Of a DNA stretch of 64,000 bases, positions 23,863 to 32,483 are shown piece by piece. Under the pieces are notes generated by a model. It saw only the letters and a list, made by a program, of their open reading frames with translations, made no database searches and was not told the origin of the DNA. Position numbers and translations under genes: made by a program. Source of the DNA: Sphingomonas sp. R647 (GTDB lineage Bacteria > Pseudomonadota > Alphaproteobacteria > Sphingomonadales > Sphingomonadaceae); assembly GCF_020177055.1 (NCBI RefSeq), contig NZ_JAIQXT010000005.1:310001-374000 (forward strand), in the 5' to 3' direction. Within the stretch, counting starts at the first letter, position 1. Each line of letters begins with the position of its first letter.

Positions 23863-25797
23863 ATGATTTCTCTGGACCTTGCCGCACGGCGGGCATCCGC
23901 GCTCATCCTGGGGCTCATGTTGCTCTGCGGCGGCGCAGGACTGACCGCGACCTGGATGTTGAGCGATGCCCTTACCCGGCAGCAGGAAGCCGCATCGTTG
24001 CTGCGATCGCATCTTGAGGCCGACATGATGCACGACGCGGTGCGCAGCGACGTGCTCGCCGCGCTCGCCTCCGCCGATCCGGCGACGGGCATCAAACGTG
24101 CCGAAGCCGCCGCTGACCTCGAAGATCACCTCAAGACCTTTGCCGAATCAATCGCCGAGGAGCGCGCCTATCAAGGCTCCGCGGAGATCACCAAACTCAC
24201 CGAAACCCTCGCGCCACCCCTCGCCGCCTATGGCGAGGCCGCCAAGAAGATCGTGACGCTGGCCGAACGCGATCAGGCCGGCGCACTCGCCGCGCTGCCC
24301 GACTTCTTCACCCGCTTCGGCGCGCTCGAAACCGCAATGGAAAGCGCATCGGGAGCGATTGAGGCGCATGTTGCGGAGGTCGGTGACAGCAGCCGCCGGG
24401 TCGGCATCATCGCCATGGTGCTGCTCGGCATCACACTGCTGCTTGGGATCGGCGTGGCGGTTCAGCTGTCGCGGCTCGCCCGCCGCCACCTCGTCACACC
24501 CTTGCTGGGCCTCACCGACGCGCTGCGTAGTCTGGGCGCAGGCGCGGGCGATGTTGTCATCCCACCCGCAGGGAACGTGAGCGAGCTGGGCGAACTGACC
24601 GCCGCGACTACCAGCCTGCAGCAGCAGCTTGCGACCGCCGCCGCCGAGCGCAACGCTCAGATGCAATTGATCGTCAGCAGCATCGGGACCGGGCTCGGCG
24701 CCCTCTCTCGCGGCGACCTGACCGCTGAGGTGACCGCAGACCTCGACGGTCCGTTCGCCACGCTGAAAACGGACTTCAACGGCGCGCTCGCCAACCTGCG
24801 CGACCTGATCGGAACCGTCGTTTCAGGCGCGCGCGCGATCCATAGCGGGTCGAGTGAGATCGCCCATGCCTCCGACGACCTCGCCCGCCGGACCGAGGGC
24901 AATGCCGCGAGTCTGGAGGAAACCTCGGCCGCCGTCACCCAGATGAACGATCGCCTGCGCCAAACCGCCGAAGCCGCGACGCGCACCGTCGCGCGGGCTG
25001 ACGGCGCAATCGCCGTCGTCGCATCGGGCCGCGCGGTCGCTGAGGAAGCCACGCAGGCCATGACCCGCGTCGCCGACAGTGCCAAGGGCATCGACGACGT
25101 GATCGAAGGGCTCGACAAGATCGCGTTCCAGACGCGAGTGCTCGCGATGAACGCCGCCGTTGAAGCCGGGCGCGCCGGCGAGGCCGGACGCGGCTTCGCG
25201 GTCGTCGCCGACCTCGTCTCGGCGCTCGCGATGCGCGCCGAGGAAGAAGCCGGACGCGCGCGCGAACAGCTGACCGTCACGCGCACCGACATCGGCTCTG
25301 CCGTCGAAGCGGTGCGGAAGGTCGATGGCGCACTGGTCAATATCTCGGGCGATGTCAGCGAAGTGCACGCGTTGCTCGGCCAGATGGCGGCGGACAATCA
25401 GGCGCAGTCGGTAGCGATCACCCAGATTTCGACCGCGATCCAGGCGATGGACCATTCGACCCAGCAAAATGCGGCGATGGTCGAACAGACCTCCGCCGCC
25501 GCACGCAACCTGTCGACCGAAGTGACGACGCTGACCGAACAATCGGCGCGCTTTAATATCGGCGCCAACGCCACGACGCGGACGACCGCGCCCCGCCCAT
25601 CGCCAGCCACACCTGAGACACCAGCCCCTGCGCCCAAGGCAAAAGCGCCCGCCAAGGCTGCTGCAAAGCCAAAGCCGGCGGCCAAGCCCAAGGCTGAATC
25701 CAGCGCCAAAGCCTATCGCTCGCCGGTCAAGGCGCTGCCGGTGACGAACGGGTCGGCTGCCGTCGCGATGGACGCGGATACATGGGACGCCTTCTGA
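23863..25797 (+). CDS. methyl-accepting chemotaxis protein
   Basis: Encodes 644 residues. The first membrane helix is at about residues 13-33, a periplasmic sensor region follows to ~180, and the second helix is at ~185-205 (VGIIAMVLLGITLLLGIGV). After that come HAMP and a signalling coiled coil whose tip reads LAMNAAVEAGRAGEAGRGFAVV, close to the family consensus. The C-terminal tail is rich in Ala, Pro and Lys and may be a flexible tether. It relays a ligand signal to CheA/CheW. No che genes are nearby, so it is an orphan receptor. GAGGTGATG precedes the ATG. Confidence 0.92.
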   Translation: MISLDLAARRASALILGLMLLCGGAGLTATWMLSDALTRQQEAASLLRSHLEADMMHDAVRSDVLAALASADPATGIKRAEAAADLEDHLKTFAESIAEERAYQGSAEITKLTETLAPPLAAYGEAAKKIVTLAERDQAGALAALPDFFTRFGALETAMESASGAIEAHVAEVGDSSRRVGIIAMVLLGITLLLGIGVAVQLSRLARRHLVTPLLGLTDALRSLGAGAGDVVIPPAGNVSELGELTAATTSLQQQLATAAAERNAQMQLIVSSIGTGLGALSRGDLTAEVTADLDGPFATLKTDFNGALANLRDLIGTVVSGARAIHSGSSEIAHASDDLARRTEGNAASLEETSAAVTQMNDRLRQTAEAATRTVARADGAIAVVASGRAVAEEATQAMTRVADSAKGIDDVIEGLDKIAFQTRVLAMNAAVEAGRAGEAGRGFAVVADLVSALAMRAEEEAGRAREQLTVTRTDIGSAVEAVRKVDGALVNISGDVSEVHALLGQMAADNQAQSVAITQISTAIQAMDHSTQQNAAMVEQTSAAARNLSTEVTTLTEQSARFNIGANATTRTTAPRPSPATPETPAPAPKAKAPAKAAAKPKPAAKPKAESSAKAYRSPVKALPVTNGSAAVAMDADTWDAF

Positions 25798-25821
25798 AGG
25801 GCATCGCAACGCTATCTCAGC

Positions 25822-26703
25822 CTAACTCCGCGGTGCCTGCCGTCGATAGCTCAGCGCCTCGGCGATATGGATGCGGCCCACCGTCTCGGCGCCCGCCAGA
25901 TCGGCGATCGTGCGCGCAACCCGCAGCACGCGGGTATAGCCGCGAGCACTCATCCGCATCGCCTCCGCCGCCTGCGCCAGCAGCTTGCGGCCCGGCTCGT
26001 CGGGAGTGGCCGCGCTGTCCAGCACCGGGCCATCAGCCTCGGCATTGGTGCGCGGGCCGTCACTGCCATAGCGAGCGCGCTGCACCGCGCGTGCCGCTGC
26101 GACGCGCGCTCCGACTTCGGCCGATCCTTCGGCTGGCGGGGGCAGGACGAGGTCGGCGGCGGTGACCGGCTGAACCTCGACATGCAGGTCGATGCGGTCG
26201 AGCAAAGGCCCCGACACCTTGGCCTGATAATCGGCGGCACAGCGCGGCGCGCGGGCGCAGGCGAGCGCCGGATCGCCCAGATGCCCGCAGCGGCACGGGT
26301 TCATCGCCGCGACCAGCTGCACCCGCGCCGGGAAGGTGACGTGCGCGTTGGCGCGCGCAACGCTGACCGTCCCGGCCTCGAGCGGCTGGCGTAGTGAATC
26401 GAGCACCGCGCGCTGGAACTCGGGGAGTTCGTCGAGGAACAGCACGCCAAGATGTGCGAGGCTGACCTCTCCCGGCTTGACCTTGAGTCCCCCGCCGGTG
26501 AGCGCAGCCATCGAGGCTGAATGATGCGGGCTGCGGAACGGCCGCGTGCGCGTCAGCCGCCCGCCTTCCAGCGTCCCCGCGACGCTGGCGACCATCGAAA
26601 CTTCCAGCGCCTCGGCGGCGTCGAGCGGCGGCAAGATACCGGGCAGGCAACTCGCCATCAGCGACTTGCCCGCGCCAGGTGGGCCGACCATCAACAGGTT
26701 CGA
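25822..26703 (-). pseudogene. comM: 3' part of comM (Mg-chelatase-like AAA+ ATPase), 5' half missing
   Basis: About 294 codons match the C-terminal part of ComM/YifB, a helicase-like AAA+ protein that helps branch migration in natural transformation. Walker A is NLLMVGPPGAGKS; Walker B context LGVLFLDELPEF; the Mg-chelatase C-terminal domain ends RIHIAEALSYRRQ. Similarity begins abruptly at NLLMV. Upstream codons (about 26,704-26,844) stay open but are unrelated to ComM, whose first ~200 residues are gone. The break is followed by mobile-element genes, so an insertion or rearrangement within comM is the simplest reading. No comM 5' half occurs elsewhere in the window. Confidence 0.88.
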
Positions 26704-27001
26704 TATAGCTACACCCCTATCGACGGTATCTGTGGATAGATTGCTAAAGGTTGGGCGGACGGCGGCTAGTGGGCCGGTTGCAGACTGGCAGGTTTCAGGC
26801 GGCCACCTTGCGAAAGCTGCCGCGGGTGTTGGGTGCTGACGCACGACGGCTGCCGATCAGATCGAGAAATTCGTTTCTGGCTGCACGAACGTCTTGGCCC
26901 GACAATAGCAGTCATTCGGGCTGCGTGCGGCCGCTGCGCCGGTGCCGCGGAGGTTGCGGATGTTGACGCCTGTATCCGATCGCCCCATCTGGTGATCGTC
27001 A
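26704..27001. other. element edge next to truncated comM
   Basis: A short spacer after the comM break. It holds an imperfect inverted repeat (CTATC at 26717-26721, GATAG at 26735-26739). A 36-codon leftward fragment lies at 26795-26905, reading AARNEFLDLIGSRRASAP and ending RGSFRKVAA, which may be the tail of a lost gene. No integrase gene was seen here. Confidence 0.4.
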
Positions 27002-27358
27002 CTTGTCGACATCGTCAAAGACCGAGCGCTTCGTAGCCGCAGGTTCCGGCGGTGATAACTCCTCTTTCTTATGCGTAACGATATGGGTCCAGTCCGTATC
27101 GTCTTCGGTCTCCTCGTCGCGCTCCTGCTTGCGCTCTTCGAGCCCGTCTATCGCCCGTTTTACCTGGTCTCGCGCGTCGTCAATCAAGCTGACCGCATCG
27201 TCATCCAGCTCGACGCCCATTTCCTTGATGCAATCGAGAGCACCGAGCAATTTCTTGAAGTGGCTGTCGGGTTCCTCATCCAGGTCGGCATCCGCAGCAA
27301 TTTCGTCGATCTTCTCCTCAAGGGCCGGCAGGAGATTGGTTCGCAGCGCCAAGCCCAA
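26999..27358 (-). CDS. acidic hypothetical protein
   Basis: Encodes about 119 residues, rich in Asp and Glu, likely helical (ALEEKIDEIAADADLDEEP, ARDQVKRAIDGLEERKQE) with a charged disordered tail. The first usable start is TTG 27358; the frame stays open further upstream, so the start is uncertain. It is divergent from traD. The composition suggests a soluble accessory or DNA-mimic-like protein, but no family is recognised. Confidence 0.5.
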   Translation of the reverse strand: MGLALRTNLLPALEEKIDEIAADADLDEEPDSHFKKLLGALDCIKEMGVELDDDAVSLIDDARDQVKRAIDGLEERKQERDEETEDDTDWTHIVTHKKEELSPPEPAATKRSVFDDVDK

Positions 27359-27384
27359 CCCGCGCAGCGCTGAGGCGGGCGACG

Positions 27385-27669
27385 GTGGCGCGCCACCGGC
27401 TGAACGCCAAAATCGCGCGTGACGATAAGCGGGACTGGGTGGTGAAGCGCCGCGAGCGTACGCGCCAGCTGATCGAACTTGGCGGGCTCGTCGCCAAGGC
27501 CGGGCTGATCGATCTCACTGACGACGATCGCGCGGTGATCTTCGGCATATTGGTCGATGCCGCAGCCAGGTTGCGCGGCGAGGATCGGGACAAAGCGCTG
27601 CTGCTTTGGTGGCGACGGGGCGCGCGCGCGTTTGAGGCACTTGCTCCCGAGCGCGAACCCCGCGCATAG
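27385..27669 (+). CDS. traD: TraD-like conjugal transfer protein
   Basis: Encodes 94 residues from GTG 27385, with GAGG 9 bp upstream. It matches the small alphaproteobacterial TraD family that flanks the TraA relaxase on Ti-like plasmids and integrated elements: KRRERTRQLIELGGLVAKAGL, LTDDDRAVIFGILVDAA, and a C-terminal W-x-RRGARAFEA. It is not the large coupling ATPase also called TraD. No relaxase gene is adjacent, so transfer functions appear incomplete. Confidence 0.8.
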   Translation: MARHRLNAKIARDDKRDWVVKRRERTRQLIELGGLVAKAGLIDLTDDDRAVIFGILVDAAARLRGEDRDKALLLWWRRGARAFEALAPEREPRA

Positions 27670-27676
27670 CTCGGCG

Positions 27677-27835
27677 ATGACCGAAGACCTCGAAGCGACG
27701 ATCCTCGCCTTCCTCAAGCGCGCGCCAGAATGGGTTCGCCGCGATCTGACAGCGAAGGACCAGAGCGCCCGCACCCAGGCCGAAGAAGCGTTCGCCGCGA
27801 TGCTCGCGGACGCGCTGCGGCGCGCGGGGTCCTGA
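27677..27835 (+). CDS. small hypothetical protein downstream of traD
   Basis: Encodes 52 residues (MTEDLEATILAFLKRAPEWV start). It begins 7 bp after traD, so it is probably co-transcribed. It resembles small uncharacterised sphingomonad proteins with a PEWVRRDLT-like core and an alanine-rich C-terminal helix. That likeness is from memory and unverified. Confidence 0.55.
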   Translation: MTEDLEATILAFLKRAPEWVRRDLTAKDQSARTQAEEAFAAMLADALRRAGS

Positions 27836-27860
27836 TTTCGAAGACGCGAACGACGCGCGA

Positions 27861-28761
27861 TCAGTCGCGCGGCGCGAGCCGCCGTTCGCAGACCTCGCGA
27901 ACCACATTCTGCAGGACTTCGATCCGCTCCATGAGCCACGCCAGCTCCTCCGGCGTGATTCTGTAGTGCGGCGAGTAGCGCGCATTGACGTAGGCCTGCT
28001 GCAGCAGTTCGAAGCAGCGCCGCGCGAACTTGGTATCGCGCGGCCAGACGCCGATCAGCTCATGAACCAGCGGCTCCGCCTGCGCGCGCAGGAAGTTCAG
28101 CTTGTGCGATTTGGGGCTGTACAGCGTTAGGGTCAGCAGCACGCAATGATACAGGCGCTCGGCGCTCTGGTGGAGCAAGAACGCTGCGTCGCGGGGCTTG
28201 CCGCTATCGATGTAAAACCTTGCACCCAGCCGAGCGCTTTCGGCCTGCTCAGACCAGTAGTCGAAATTCTTCTTCGCCTCTGCGCGTGCGGCCTCTTCTG
28301 TGAGCGGCTGCGGGGTCGCGAACGGTTGGCCGTCGGCCTCGTAAAGCACGACACCCTGCTCGATGGCATCGATGAAAAACGGGCGCCCGCGCATCAGCTG
28401 ATCGTTCACATCCGCAAGGCTGTGAACGATGAACGCGACCGGCGCGCTGATCCGCTTGGAGATGGTCACCTCGCGGACGAAATGGTCGTCCGCCTTGGCC
28501 CAATATTCCACCGGGTCGGTGAGCCTGCCGTCACTGACAACGACCAGAATCGTAATCGGAATAATAGCCCCCGACCGGGTCCTCGACCCAGTCGGTGCGC
28601 GCGTAGGAGCCGTAGAGGATCACCTTGAGGATGCGTCCCTGCTTCTTCCACTTCTGGGTGGCAAGCGCGGTCGCGTCCTCGAACTCCGAAAACAGAATCT
28701 GCACAATGCGCTCCAGCTCGCGCTGCTTGGTCGATGGAAGATGGTCGAGGCTGGTTTGCAT
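27861..28761 (-). pseudogene. nucleotidyltransferase-HEPN protein, split by a frameshift
   Basis: The first part (28,761 to about 28,545) encodes an MNT-type nucleotidyltransferase start with the motif GSYARTDW and SDYD. The second part (28,511 to 27,861, 216 residues) is a HEPN domain (SAERLYHCVLLTL, RITPEELAWLMERI). Reading continues if two bases are restored after GATTACGAT: ...SDYD then LVVVSDGRLTDPVEYW. The two pieces thus come from one ~300-residue gene. Such single-chain MNT-HEPN proteins resemble toxin-antitoxin modules carried by mobile elements. A real 2 bp deletion in an AT repeat is likely, but a sequencing error cannot be excluded. Confidence 0.8.
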
Positions 28762-28795
28762 GGGGGCATCCTAACGGCATGAAGATGCTTGGGAC

Positions 28796-28821
28796 AGCCT
28801 CGCCGACCAACCGGCGAGGCT
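28796..28821 (-). terminator. perfect hairpin downstream of the sigma-like gene
   Basis: A 10 bp stem (AGCCTCGCCG / CGGCGAGGCT) with a 6 nt loop, between the sigma-like stop (28829) and the frameshifted MNT-HEPN gene. There is no T run, so it may be a processing or weak terminator structure. Confidence 0.45.
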
Positions 28822-28828
28822 GCAATGT

Positions 28829-29101
28829 TCATTGCCGCAGCTTCGCGACAAACCGGCGGAGGATGCGCCTCCCTCTCGGTGTCTGCGGCTGCCGGTCAAG
28901 CGATTGGCGGAGCGCGAAAAGGCACTCTGCAAAATGCCGCTCGACCTGCTCGACACTTAGGCCTGTGCGCTCGGCGATTTCGACGTACGACGCGTCGTCC
29001 AACCGGATCGCGAGGAAGATTTCGCGCCGCAGTTTGGGCATCCGCAGCAACCCGGCCTCGAGCCGCTCGATGATTTCGGCGTCGGTAAGGTTGTCGCTCA
29101 T
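28829..29101 (-). CDS. sigma-70 region 4 domain protein
   Basis: Encodes 90 residues. It consists essentially of a sigma-70 region 4 helix-turn-helix (MPKLRREIFLAIRLDD, YVEIAERTGLSVEQVERHF) without region 2. ATG 29101 overlaps the ardC stop as ATGA, so the two are translationally coupled. Such short proteins are common on sphingomonad integrated elements and probably act as DNA-binding regulators rather than full sigma factors. Confidence 0.78.
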   Translation of the reverse strand: MSDNLTDAEIIERLEAGLLRMPKLRREIFLAIRLDDASYVEIAERTGLSVEQVERHFAECLFALRQSLDRQPQTPRGRRILRRFVAKLRQ

Positions 29102-29997
29102 GACAGCGCCTCCCCGGAAGGCGCAAAGGCGAGCAGATAGTCCGCCGCCTTGCTCGCGGCACTCGCCGCGCGGAAGATAGCCCGCTCGTCGTCGCGCAGC
29201 ACCGCAAGCCACGATCCGATGTAATCAGCATGCCGAACGGTCGGCGCGATCGCCAGCGACGCACACGCAAACGCACTCGCCATCTCCGCGACCAGTTCCT
29301 CGTGGGCATAATCAGCACTGCCGAACCCACCGCGCTGGTTGCGATCCAACCGGGTCGAATGACCAGTCCAATGGCCAAGCTCGTGCAGCGCGGTGCGATA
29401 CCAGTTGATCGGCTCGCCAAACGCTGCCTGCGGCGGCACCGCGACATAGTCGCCACCCGGCGAATAATAGGCCTCGCCCCCGCCAACCCGGAAGTCCGCG
29501 CCGCTCGCCTCGATCAGGCTGTGAACCTGCGGCAGGATATCCGCCTCCGCCGGAAGCTCGGGCAACTCAATCAATCGCTCGGGCAAGCCTTCACACTGCG
29601 CGACATTGAACACGGTGAACCGCTTGAGGAACGCCAGCTGCCGCGCCTCGCGATCCTCATCGCGCGCGCGTTCCGCCTCATCCTTTGGCGTAAATCGATC
29701 CGCATAACAGACGGTCGTGCCCCGCTCGCCCTTGCGAACACTCCCGCCCGCCGCCTGCGCCTGCTTGAAGGTCAGCCAGCGCTGCGACGCGTACTTCCCT
29801 TCGAGCACCGCCGCCCACAGGATCAGCACATTGATCCCCGAATAGCGCCGCCCGGTCACGGCGTTGGCGGGCATGGTGCATCCGCACGACGCTGCATCCC
29901 AAGGCTGCACCCATGGCAGCCGCCCTGCCTCCAACTCGGCAATCACCCGCGCCGTCACCTCGGCATAAAGGTTCGCACGCTCGTTTCCGGTCCTCAT
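29098..29997 (-). CDS. ardC: ArdC-like antirestriction protein with zincin domain
   Basis: Encodes 299 residues from ATG 29997, with GGAGCGAGGAG just upstream. The N-terminal ssDNA-binding domain covers about residues 1-130 (ARVIAELEAGRLPWVQPW, NAVTGRRYSGINVLILW). The C-terminal metallopeptidase has HELGHWTGH with a downstream EELVAEMASAF glutamate. ArdC proteins protect incoming DNA from host restriction during transfer. It heads a short leftward operon with the sigma-like gene and supports a conjugative-element origin for this region. Confidence 0.9.
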   Translation of the reverse strand: MRTGNERANLYAEVTARVIAELEAGRLPWVQPWDAASCGCTMPANAVTGRRYSGINVLILWAAVLEGKYASQRWLTFKQAQAAGGSVRKGERGTTVCYADRFTPKDEAERARDEDREARQLAFLKRFTVFNVAQCEGLPERLIELPELPAEADILPQVHSLIEASGADFRVGGGEAYYSPGGDYVAVPPQAAFGEPINWYRTALHELGHWTGHSTRLDRNQRGGFGSADYAHEELVAEMASAFACASLAIAPTVRHADYIGSWLAVLRDDERAIFRAASAASKAADYLLAFAPSGEALS

Positions 29998-30734
29998 CAC
30001 TCCTCGCTCCTTCAAAACCACCGCAACCGGCGCCGGAATGGCGGGGGTGGGCGGCAGGAGCGGACCGGCGATCCCGCCGACTGAGGCGGGCCGCACCCGA
30101 AGGGCCGAAATGCAATGGAGGACCCCGGCATAGCCGGGGTTGCGGCACGCCGCGGCGGGTTCAAAGGGTAGCGACGCCCACCTCCGCCAGATCGAGTGCC
30201 GGAGGCCAACGCCACCGCGCCCAGGCGCGGTGACCACAGCAATTCAGCGCGCAGCGCTGCTCAGCTCGAACAGAGCTGCACAAACACGCACTCTCGAAGC
30301 CGACCGGCCGTCGCGGCGGCGTGCGCGCGCAGCTGTGCGCCAGCCGCCGCCGCGCCCTCCGGTCGGATCGAGTGTGCCACGCGCAAAGCAAAAGGCACCG
30401 CCGACCCTGGCGGCTTCGCAGAAGTCCGCCAGCGCACGCACATCATCAATCGCGTTCCGTTTCCGGGCAGCGACCGGCCCGCGTCACGCGATCGTCACCT
30501 GGAAAGGCCGAGACGCCGCAGAGCGACTCGGCGACGCGCAAGCGGCGTAGAGCGCGGTCACGCGAAGCGTGAGACGCCATGGGATTCGAGCCACGAAAAT
30601 CGAACCTACGCGTGAGTATGTCTTTGTACGACACAGCACTGTCCTGGTGACGCTCAGCCCCATCCCCCTTGCACGGCAAGCTCGATTCTAATCCTGTTCG
30701 CGGGAAGCCAGACCGACGCAGACAGGACCAAGCC
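29998..30734. other. non-coding spacer between ardC and alpA with clustered hairpins
   Basis: A 737 bp stretch with no convincing gene. Perfect or near-perfect inverted repeats are CCCGCC/GGCGGG (30073-30090), ACCCCGGC/GCCGGGGT (30122-30140), CCTCCG/CGGAGG (30181-30205), ACCGCGCC/GGCGCGGT (30214-30231), AGCGC/GCGCT (30246-30258), CAGCTC/GAGCTG (30262-30278) and TCACGC/GCGTGA (30558-30572). Such a run could be a long structured leader for ardC, an oriT-like region or a partition site. Confidence 0.55.
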
Positions 30735-30947
30735 ATGCCCGAGATCCCCGACCGCATCCTCCGTCTGAAGAGCGTGCTCGAACGCACCGGACTCAGCCGC
30801 TCGACGATGTACCGCAAGATGCAGAACGGCACGTTCCCGCAGAACATCCGGATCAGCACGCGATGCACCGGCTGGCGCGAGTCCGCGGTAAATGAATGGA
30901 TGCGCAATCCAATCTTCTACGACAGATGCGATGGCTGTGCGGACTAA
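30735..30947 (+). CDS. AlpA-family excisionase-like regulator
   Basis: Encodes 70 residues: ILRLKSVLERTGLSRSTMYRKM followed by FPQNIRIS and GWRESAVNEWM, the winged-helix signature of the phage AlpA/MerR-like family. These proteins regulate or direct excision of integrated elements. It is divergent from ardC. An integrase that would normally accompany it is not in the window. Confidence 0.85.
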   Translation: MPEIPDRILRLKSVLERTGLSRSTMYRKMQNGTFPQNIRISTRCTGWRESAVNEWMRNPIFYDRCDGCAD

Positions 30948-31225
30948 TACGAACTGTCAGAATTCGGGGTTCGTCGATGCTCTAGCAACCTTGCGCGACC
31001 CAACGTCCATCACAAAAATCTGTGCATGGCACTGGGCCTGGTCGCCGCAAGCCCTTTCTGATGATCCGGGAAGGTTGGCTCGCCCTTCAGGATTGTTCGA
31101 ACCGAGCAGGCCCGACATGAGCGAGCGGACCATCGCTTCGCACCCCACATCGTAGACTGGATTTGCGTTATATCACAGCGGTTCGCCTCAAATACCCTAC
31201 CGGTCCATGGATGTTGGAGCAGTCA

Positions 31226-32395
31226 ATGGATAGCGACATTGTCATTGTCGGCGGCGGACCGGCTGGCCTGAGCTTGGCCACCTCCTTATCAGGCCATGGC
31301 CTGGCGATCACCGTCGTCGAACGTCAAACTCTGGAGCAGTTGGCCGAACCTCCATTTGACGGTCGAGAGATCGCTCTGACCCATCGCTCGATCCGCATTC
31401 TCGATGGGCTTTCGGCATGGACCCCGCGCATGGGCGACGAGGCCGCCCCGCTGCGCGCCGCAAAGGTTCTAAATGGCAGGTCTCAATTTACGCTGTGCTT
31501 CGAGCCAAGTTCGCGGATCGAAGGCTTGCTCGGCTGGCTGGTGCCAAACCAATGCATTCGACGCGAACTTTTTAGGACGACGGCTTCTCGCTCTGACATT
31601 CGCTTCCTTACCGGCATCGAGGTGACTGGCGTTCGGTCCCAACATGATCGCGTCGAAGTTGTCCTGAGCAACGGAAGCGTGCTCCACTCGAGAATGCTCA
31701 TCGCTGCGGACTCGCGCTTCTCGACGATTCGCGGGATGCTCGGCATCGGCGCGACGATGCAGCGCACGGGACGCTCGATGCTCGTCTGTCGTGTCGAACA
31801 TGAGGCGAACCACGCGCGTGTCGCGACCGAATGGTTCGATTACCGCCAGGCCTTGGCACTGCTTCCGCTGCACGGGCGAACATCGTCCGCTGTCATCACG
31901 CTTCCGTCCGCCGAGGCAGAGCACTTGGCCGGCCTTAGCGAAGCTGCGTTTGGTGAAGACATCAGCCGCAGGTTCGCGTTCCGGCTGGGCCAAATGCGCC
32001 TTGTCAGCACGCGGCACGTTTATCCGCTCACGGTCACCTGGGCGAAGCGCTTTGTGGCACCACGCGCTGCCCTGATTGGCGATGCGGCGGTGGGAATGCA
32101 CCCGGTGACGGCGCATGGCTTCAACCTCGGCCTGCTAGGGCAGCATGGTTTGGCGCGCGAGCTGCTTCAAGCGCATGGACACAGCCGCGATCCCGGAGAC
32201 GCGCACGCCCTACAGCGCTTCGAGCGGCTTCACAGGCTCGCCTGCCGTCCGGTCTTCGATGCGACCAATGCCATTGTGGGTCTCTACACCCGCGACGACG
32301 CGATTGCGCGGCTGGCGCGGCCCGCCCTGCTCCGCGCAGCCGGTCGCCTGCCGATGATCCGACGCGGCGTCGGGACGTTGCTCGCGCAACACTGA
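31226..32395 (+). CDS. UbiH/COQ6-family FAD hydroxylase, possibly UbiM
   Basis: Encodes 389 residues from ATG 31226, with GGAG 7 bp upstream; ATG 31211 is an alternative. The FAD-binding motif DIVIVGGGPAGLSLA is at the N-terminus. The UbiH family GD motif reads RAALIGDAAVGMHPVTAHGFNLG, given here as ALIGDAA and HPVTAHGFNLG. These flavoproteins hydroxylate the ubiquinone ring. The UbiM type, a broad hydroxylase spread by transfer, is the likeliest subgroup, but this is inference. The sequence is less GC-rich than its neighbours, and it lies between element genes and the molybdenum-cofactor/nar cluster. Confidence 0.8.
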   Translation: MDSDIVIVGGGPAGLSLATSLSGHGLAITVVERQTLEQLAEPPFDGREIALTHRSIRILDGLSAWTPRMGDEAAPLRAAKVLNGRSQFTLCFEPSSRIEGLLGWLVPNQCIRRELFRTTASRSDIRFLTGIEVTGVRSQHDRVEVVLSNGSVLHSRMLIAADSRFSTIRGMLGIGATMQRTGRSMLVCRVEHEANHARVATEWFDYRQALALLPLHGRTSSAVITLPSAEAEHLAGLSEAAFGEDISRRFAFRLGQMRLVSTRHVYPLTVTWAKRFVAPRAALIGDAAVGMHPVTAHGFNLGLLGQHGLARELLQAHGHSRDPGDAHALQRFERLHRLACRPVFDATNAIVGLYTRDDAIARLARPALLRAAGRLPMIRRGVGTLLAQH

Positions 32396-32483
32396 CGGCA
32401 CCGCACCGCACACGATGCACCGGTCCGGTTTTCAACGCCGCCGGCCATGGCTATGCTGTAGAGGCAGTGAGTCAAAACAAACC

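Noticed and set aside
27071-27373. 100-codon rightward frame with a hydrophobic start
   Set aside because: Overlaps the acidic leftward protein almost entirely; the leftward frame has more natural protein composition. Uncertain but less likely.
30560-30620. tRNA-like T-arm sequence (TCGAATCCC read leftward)
   Set aside because: No acceptor, D or anticodon arms could be assembled around it.
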